A DNA stretch of 64,000 nt from NCBI GenBank assembly GCA_037200885.1, contig JBBCIN010000002.1, positions 1,178,001 through 1,242,000 of the forward strand. The letters run 5' to 3'. How positions within the stretch are numbered: the first letter of the stretch is position 1; each line of letters opens with the position of its first letter. The notes under the pieces were generated by a model that did no database searches, was not told the DNA's origin, and worked only from the letters and a program-made list of their open reading frames with translations. Below are positions 60,254-64,000 of the stretch, piece by piece. Both the position numbers and the translations under genes were made by a program. The DNA comes from PMG-095 sp037200885. GTDB lineage: Bacteria; Myxococcota_A; Polyangia; Polyangiales; Polyangiaceae.

Positions 60254-60315
60254 AGGCTCCGCTCGAGCCGAACCGCATGTTTTGATCGCATGCGCATTGG
60301 GAGACGGATCGGCTG

Positions 60316-61431
60316 ATGAAGACTCATCAGGTGCTGCTCGGGGCGAGCCTGGCCGCTTTGGTGACAGCTTGCACGCGACGCGAGGGCGTCGAGCCGCCAC
60401 GCGAGAAATTGGCAGAGACCAGAGACGCGGAACCGGGCAACACGCCCACTTCGCCGACTCAACTCCACAGCGAGCGCGAGCTCCCGTCGCTCGGTGACGC
60501 AACCGAGTGGCTCAATTCGCCGCCCCTGACAGCGTCAGGGCTGCGCGGCAAGGTCGTGCTCGTCGATTTCTGGACCTACTCCTGCATCAATTGGCGGCGC
60601 ACCCTGCCGTATCTTCGGGCCTGGGCCGACAGGTACCGGGCGCAGGGGTTGGTCGTGGTTGGTGTGCATACGCCTGAGTTCCAATTCGAGAAAAACCCCG
60701 CCAACGTTCGCTGGGCCATCAAGGACACGGGGATCACGTATCCCGTCGCAGTGGACAGCGGGTACGCGCTCTGGCGTGCCTTCGAGAACGAGTATTGGCC
60801 GGCGCTCTATTTCGTCGACGCCAAGGGGCAGATTCGACATCACCAATTCGGCGAAGGTGACTACGCGCAGTCGGAACTGGTGGTTCGAGAATTGCTGACC
60901 GAAGCCGGAGCCAGCGGAATAGAGCCGGGTTTGGTTTCAGTCAGCGCTCGCGGCGTGGAAGTCGCCGCCGCGTGGGACACTTTGCAGTCCCCAGAAACGT
61001 ACGTCGGTTACGAACGCGCGGAGAACTTTGCCTCGCCCGGCGGCTCGGCAGCGGACCAGCGTCGGATCTATTCGGGCCCCGCCGAGTTAGCGCTCAATCA
61101 TTGGACCCTGGTTGGGGATTGGACGATCGCGAACTGGTCCGCTGCGTCGAACAAGGCAGGCTGCCGGATCGCGTATCGCTTTCACGCTCGCGATCTTCAT
61201 CTGATCATGGGCCCCGCGATGCCTGGCGCTTCCGTCAGATTCCGAGTCCTCGTCGACGGACAGCCCCCAGGAGCGGCCCGCGGCGCCGACGTCGACGGCC
61301 AAGGCGAAGGTACCGTGACCGAGCAGCGGCTGTATCAGCTCGTCCGACAGCCGAAGCCGATCGTGGATCGACTGTTCGAGATCGAATTCCTCGACTCGGG
61401 CGTGGAGGCATTTTCGTTCACATTCGGCTGA
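60316..61431 (+). CDS. Lipoprotein with single-Cys thioredoxin-like domain (DipZ/TlpA-like)
   Basis: A 371-residue lipoprotein (SLAALVTAC followed by TRRE). Residues about 65-190 match the redoxin domain of DipZ/TlpA: GKVVLVDFWTYSCINWRRTLPYLRAWADRY, VVGVHTPEFQFEKNPANVRWAIKDTGITYPVAVDSGYALWRAF, YWPALYFVDAKGQIRHHQFGEGDY. The usual CxxC is CINW here, so the second Cys is replaced by Trp. The C-terminal 170 residues (VGYERAENFASPGG..., LVGDWTIANWSAASNKAGCRIAYRFHARDLHLIMG) match the DipZ C-terminal beta domain. A single Cys allows peroxidase-like or mixed-disulfide chemistry rather than classical reductase action. First gene of a four-gene run. Confidence 0.8.
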   Translation: MKTHQVLLGASLAALVTACTRREGVEPPREKLAETRDAEPGNTPTSPTQLHSERELPSLGDATEWLNSPPLTASGLRGKVVLVDFWTYSCINWRRTLPYLRAWADRYRAQGLVVVGVHTPEFQFEKNPANVRWAIKDTGITYPVAVDSGYALWRAFENEYWPALYFVDAKGQIRHHQFGEGDYAQSELVVRELLTEAGASGIEPGLVSVSARGVEVAAAWDTLQSPETYVGYERAENFASPGGSAADQRRIYSGPAELALNHWTLVGDWTIANWSAASNKAGCRIAYRFHARDLHLIMGPAMPGASVRFRVLVDGQPPGAARGADVDGQGEGTVTEQRLYQLVRQPKPIVDRLFEIEFLDSGVEAFSFTFG

Positions 61432-61465
61432 CTCATCGACGCCCCAACCAACACGGAGACCCACA

Positions 61466-62155
61466 ATGAACGCACAGGTTAGCAGTCATGATGCCGCGCA
61501 AATCACCACGCCGGCTACGGTCGACCTGAAGCTCGAAGTCGTCATCATTCCGGTATCGGACGTGGATCGCGCGAAGCGCTTTTACGAAAATCTGGGTTGG
61601 CGACTAGACGCCGATTTTACCACCGGTGAAGACTGGCGGGTCGTGCAGCTGACTCCTCCCGGCTCGGCGTGCTCCGTGATCTTCGGCAAGGGCATCACGA
61701 CGGTCGCGCCGGGCTCGGTTCAGGGGACGTTCCTCGTGGTCTCCGACGTCGCGGCCGCACGCGCGGAGCTTGTCGGACGCGGCATCGACGTGAGTGAGGT
61801 GTTCCATTTCCAACGTGGCCTGCGTGTGGTTGGCACGGAAGGCCGTGTGCCCGGAGCGGACCCGGAGGCGAGCTCTTACCGAACCTGGGCCTCATTCAGC
61901 GATCCAGACGGCAACAGCTGGCTGCTCCAAGAGATCAAGACGCGGCTTCCGGGTCGAGGATTCGGCTTGAACGTCCCGATCCTCACGGAGCTTCTGCGCG
62001 AGGCAGAGGAGCGCCATGGTGAGTACGAACCGACCGCTCCGAAACACCACTGGTCGGACTGGTACGCCGCATACGTCGTCGCGCGCGAACAGGGAAAGAC
62101 TCCCGAGGAGGCAGCCAAGGAGGGCGCGCGGCACACGGAGCTCGCCCGCCGATGA
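61466..62155 (+). CDS. VOC family (glyoxalase-like) protein
   Basis: A 229-residue protein. VOC motifs: LKLEVVIIPVSDVDRAKRFYENLGWRLDADF, VVQLTPPGSACSVIFGKGITT, GTFLVVSDVAAARAELVGRGIDVSEVFHF, then ASFSDPDGNSWLLQEI with the metal-ligand Glu. The first position of the ligand set is Glu rather than His. The tail (LTELLREAEERHGEYEPTAPKHHWSDWYAAYVVAREQGKTPEEAAKEG) is a known extension in a VOC subgroup. It may act in aldehyde or electrophile detoxification. It lies 34 bases after the thioredoxin-like gene and its stop overlaps the next start by four bases. Confidence 0.82.
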   Translation: MNAQVSSHDAAQITTPATVDLKLEVVIIPVSDVDRAKRFYENLGWRLDADFTTGEDWRVVQLTPPGSACSVIFGKGITTVAPGSVQGTFLVVSDVAAARAELVGRGIDVSEVFHFQRGLRVVGTEGRVPGADPEASSYRTWASFSDPDGNSWLLQEIKTRLPGRGFGLNVPILTELLREAEERHGEYEPTAPKHHWSDWYAAYVVAREQGKTPEEAAKEGARHTELARR

Positions 62156-62748
62156 GAGCAGACATCGTTCCTGGCGCAATCTTTCCTGACTACGAGCTTC
62201 CGGATCAGCGTGGCAAGCACCGCACGCTCTCGGAGCTCTCGGCTGGCGATCCATTGGTACTGGTGCTCTCGCGCGGCGGTTTCTGCCCGAAGGAACGGCG
62301 ACAGCACGAGGGGCTGCTCGAGCTCTATCGCGAGATGCAGGTGGGCTACTGCCGTCTCGTCACGATCTCGACCGACAACCTGCTGGAAACGAGCGAGTTT
62401 CGCACTGGCGTGGGTGCCCCCTGGACGTTTCTGTCGGACCCAGGACGCAAAGTGCAGAAGGACCTCGACATCGCCGAATACACGGACCCGCACCACAACC
62501 CGATGATCCCTCACACGCTCGTGCTCGAACCGGGCTTACGGGTCTACAAGATCTACAACGGCTACTGGTTCTTTGGTCGGCCGACGGTCGAGGAGCTGCG
62601 GCTCGACCTGCGCGCGACGCTGCAGCGCTGCCGTCCTGATTGGGACATCGAGAGCGCACAGCAGCGAACCGCCTGGGCGAACGGTGAGAAAGCGAGATTT
62701 TTCCCATATGGGAAGAGCCAGGCGCAGTCATTGGCAGAACAGGAATGA
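62152..62748 (+). CDS. Peroxiredoxin-like (AhpC/TSA-type) protein
   Basis: A 198-residue protein with ATGA overlap to the preceding gene. The opening IVPGAIFPDYELPDQRGKHRTLSELSAGDPLVLVLSRGGFCPKERRQHEGL is the AhpC/TSA fold, with one Cys in RGGFCPKERRQ at the peroxidatic position. The classical PxxxTxxC is not exact (GGFC). Then VTISTDNLLETSEFRTGVGAPWTFLSDPGRKVQKDLDIAEYTDPHHNPMIPHTLVLEPGL, and a Trp/Phe-rich end. It probably reduces peroxides or other electrophiles, with an unknown reductant partner. Confidence 0.8.
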   Translation: MRADIVPGAIFPDYELPDQRGKHRTLSELSAGDPLVLVLSRGGFCPKERRQHEGLLELYREMQVGYCRLVTISTDNLLETSEFRTGVGAPWTFLSDPGRKVQKDLDIAEYTDPHHNPMIPHTLVLEPGLRVYKIYNGYWFFGRPTVEELRLDLRATLQRCRPDWDIESAQQRTAWANGEKARFFPYGKSQAQSLAEQE

Positions 62749-62773
62749 CCCGCTCGACGGGCGATTTGGAGAA

Positions 62774-63538
62774 ATGATGAATAGCGTCACGACCGCCTTC
62801 AACGCGCAGCGCGAACTGGAACTGCGAAACCAAACCGTCGTCGTGATCGGCGGCAGCGCCGGTATCGGGCTCGAAACGGCCCGACGAGCCCGTGCGGAGG
62901 GGGCCAACGTGATCCTCACCGGTCGAGATCCAGAGCGCCTACAGCGCGCCGCGCGCGAGCTCGGCGCGCTCAGCACGGCCGCGTTCGACGCCGCGGATCC
63001 CGTCGCCCTCGAGCGGTTCTTCCGCGACCTGTCGACCCCGATCGACCATGTGATGGTCACGGCGGGCCGCCCGCACTACGGACGAATCCTCGACGTGGAC
63101 CTCGTGCAGCCTCACCACGCCCTCGGGGAGCACCTCGTGCTGGCAATTCAAGTTGCTCGCAATGCCGCCAACAAACTGAGAGCCGGAGGCACGCTCTTGC
63201 TAGTGGGAGGCACCGGCGGCCGTCGCCCAGGCGTTGGCCGTGGGATCGTCTCGACGGCCACTGCGGCACTGCCAGCGCTGACGGCGAACTTGGCGCTCGA
63301 GCTCGCACCGGTCCGTGTCAACCTAATTGCCGCCGGCTTCGTTGACACGCCGTTATCCGCAGCGATCCTCGGTGATCAGCTCGAAGCTCGACGCAACCAG
63401 CTGCGCGCCACGCTGCCCATCCGGCGCGTGGTCGAAGCGGTGGACGTCGCGGCGCTCGCCGTGCACATCATGACCAACACCGCACTCACGGGCGCCACCT
63501 TCGACATCGATGGCGGGCAGCAGCTTCTCGCCGATTAG
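62774..63538 (+). CDS. SDR family oxidoreductase lacking the YxxxK motif
   Basis: A 254-residue SDR from the ATG at 62774 (a second ATG at 62777 has better spacing to GGAG). The nucleotide-binding start is VVVIGGSAGIGLETARRARAEGANVILTGRD (GxxxGxG and the basic residue for NADPH). The catalytic strand has no Tyr-x3-Lys: the equivalent block is GRGIVSTATAALPALTANLALELAPVRVN, where Val and Thr replace Tyr and Lys. The ending FVDTPLSAAIL...GATFDIDGGQQLL is typical. The missing catalytic pair suggests a non-classical or non-catalytic SDR. It is the fourth gene of the thioredoxin-like run. Confidence 0.8.
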   Translation: MMNSVTTAFNAQRELELRNQTVVVIGGSAGIGLETARRARAEGANVILTGRDPERLQRAARELGALSTAAFDAADPVALERFFRDLSTPIDHVMVTAGRPHYGRILDVDLVQPHHALGEHLVLAIQVARNAANKLRAGGTLLLVGGTGGRRPGVGRGIVSTATAALPALTANLALELAPVRVNLIAAGFVDTPLSAAILGDQLEARRNQLRATLPIRRVVEAVDVAALAVHIMTNTALTGATFDIDGGQQLLAD

Positions 63539-63559
63539 CGGCGCGCGATTTCTCGGCCC

Positions 63560-64000
63560 TCACGCCGACCACGCGCAGCGAAACCCTGCGAAGATCTGGC
63601 GGCGCTGCGGGAGATCCCAATTGCGGAAGGTGTTGCGAGCGACGACAGCGCGAGTCGCAAACGAGCCGCCGCGCAGAACGCGATATTGCTGACCGAAGAA
63701 TACTTCAGAGTACTCTTGATACGGAAAGGCCTCGAAGCCCGGATAGCGGTCGAACCAAGTGTCGGTCCACTCCCAGACATCGCCTAACATCTGCAGACAG
63801 CCATAAGCACTGCGCCCGTCTGGGTAAGAGTTGGCGCGCGCGGGCTGGAGGCGCTCCTGGTCGAGGTTGGCCAACGTCGGGTTCCAGGCGGCGTGGCCCC
63901 AAGGAAAGCGTTGCGAAGCGCCTTTGATCGGATCCCAAGCGGCCGCTTTTTCCCACTCCGCTTCAGTCGGCAGTCGCCCCCCGGCCCAGCGCGCATAGGC
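63560..64000 (-). CDS. EgtB/SenA-like FGE-sulfatase-domain protein, C-terminal part (5' end outside window)
   Basis: The frame is open at the right edge. Visible protein runs AYARWAGGRLPTEAEWEKAAAWDP...FPWGHAAWNPTLANLDQERLQPARAN and continues SAYGCLQMLGDVWEWTDTWFDRYPGFEAFPYQEYSEVFFGQQYRVLRGGSFATRAVVARNTFRNWDLPQRRQIFAGFRCAWSA. This is the FGE-sulfatase fold end of ergothioneine synthase EgtB or selenoneine synthase SenA; the GDVWEWT, RGGSFAT and RRQIFAGFRCA strings are characteristic. The C-S bond-forming DinB half must lie outside. It converges with the SDR gene, 21 bases apart. Confidence 0.85.
   Translation of the reverse strand, partial: AYARWAGGRLPTEAEWEKAAAWDPIKGASQRFPWGHAAWNPTLANLDQERLQPARANSYPDGRSAYGCLQMLGDVWEWTDTWFDRYPGFEAFPYQEYSEVFFGQQYRVLRGGSFATRAVVARNTFRNWDLPQRRQIFAGFRCAWSA

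Noticed and set aside
60061..60502. Leftward frames rich in LSRAQSRSVA repeats
   Set aside because: They are antisense reads of the 10-bp tandem repeat and of neighbouring coding DNA, not proteins.
1..64000. CRISPR arrays, insertion sequences and phage genes
   Set aside because: No spaced direct repeats of CRISPR size, no transposase motifs and no phage structural genes were found; the tandem arrays seen are short-period and unspaced.

Overview
The window is GC-rich, gene-dense bacterial DNA. Several traits point to a myxobacterium of the Polyangiales/Sorangiineae type: many lipoproteins with long Gly/Ala/Ser linkers, the Cys-rich 'CGDG...CDDGN...DGC..TC' disulfide repeat joined to RCC1-type propellers, TPR-PEGA proteins, Hanks-type Ser/Thr kinases, proteins with histone H1-like Lys/Ala/Pro tails, and a sigma-54 activator. 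This taxonomic call is inference; no rRNA or marker gene is present. I found no tRNA, rRNA, CRISPR array, insertion sequence or prophage.

Layout. 1-14 kb: the tail of a metalloprotease-like protein, a MutS-type ATPase overlapping a membrane protein gene, a run of Gly-rich surface lipoproteins including two tandem RCC1-propeller genes (one frameshifted in a C5 run), a Uma2-family protein and a TPR-PEGA pair. 14-27 kb: a bacterial PHAX RNA-binding-domain protein, several lipoproteins, a DUF481 outer-membrane protein, a stand-alone NFACT-R protein, an anti-sigma-like membrane protein, a VOC protein with an H1-like tail, a cytochrome-like lipoprotein and an HU-like protein. 27-36 kb: GNAT, two Ser/Thr kinases, long-form ketol-acid reductoisomerase (ilvC), a ModF-like double ABC ATPase, and arsC beside a decayed aquaporin. 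36-42.5 kb: small membrane proteins, DUF2252, a methyltransferase and two transglutaminase-like proteins. Four of these small-protein units carry a TGGCRC-N5-KTGC element resembling a sigma-54 -24/-12 promoter. 42.5-45.5 kb: an M3 peptidase and an outer-membrane protein. 45.5-51.8 kb: a tightly overlapping four-gene operon (J-like membrane protein, GrpE-like protein, Hsp70, AAA+ ATPase) that looks like a complete accessory chaperone machine. 52-63.5 kb: a soluble hybrid sensor kinase with a LacI-like ligand domain, a lone receiver, a sigma-54 response regulator, and detoxification/redox genes (epoxide hydrolase, RidA, alpha/beta hydrolase, thioredoxin-like lipoprotein, VOC protein, peroxiredoxin-like protein, SDR). 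Four transcription units there share a 17-bp upstream motif. The right edge cuts an EgtB/SenA-like gene.

The best candidates for something undescribed are the chaperone operon with its kinase-like AAA+ N-terminus, the 17-bp-motif detoxification regulon with its signalling genes, and the sigma-54-like small membrane protein set at 36-42.5 kb. Function is inferred from motifs read by eye; no database search was run.
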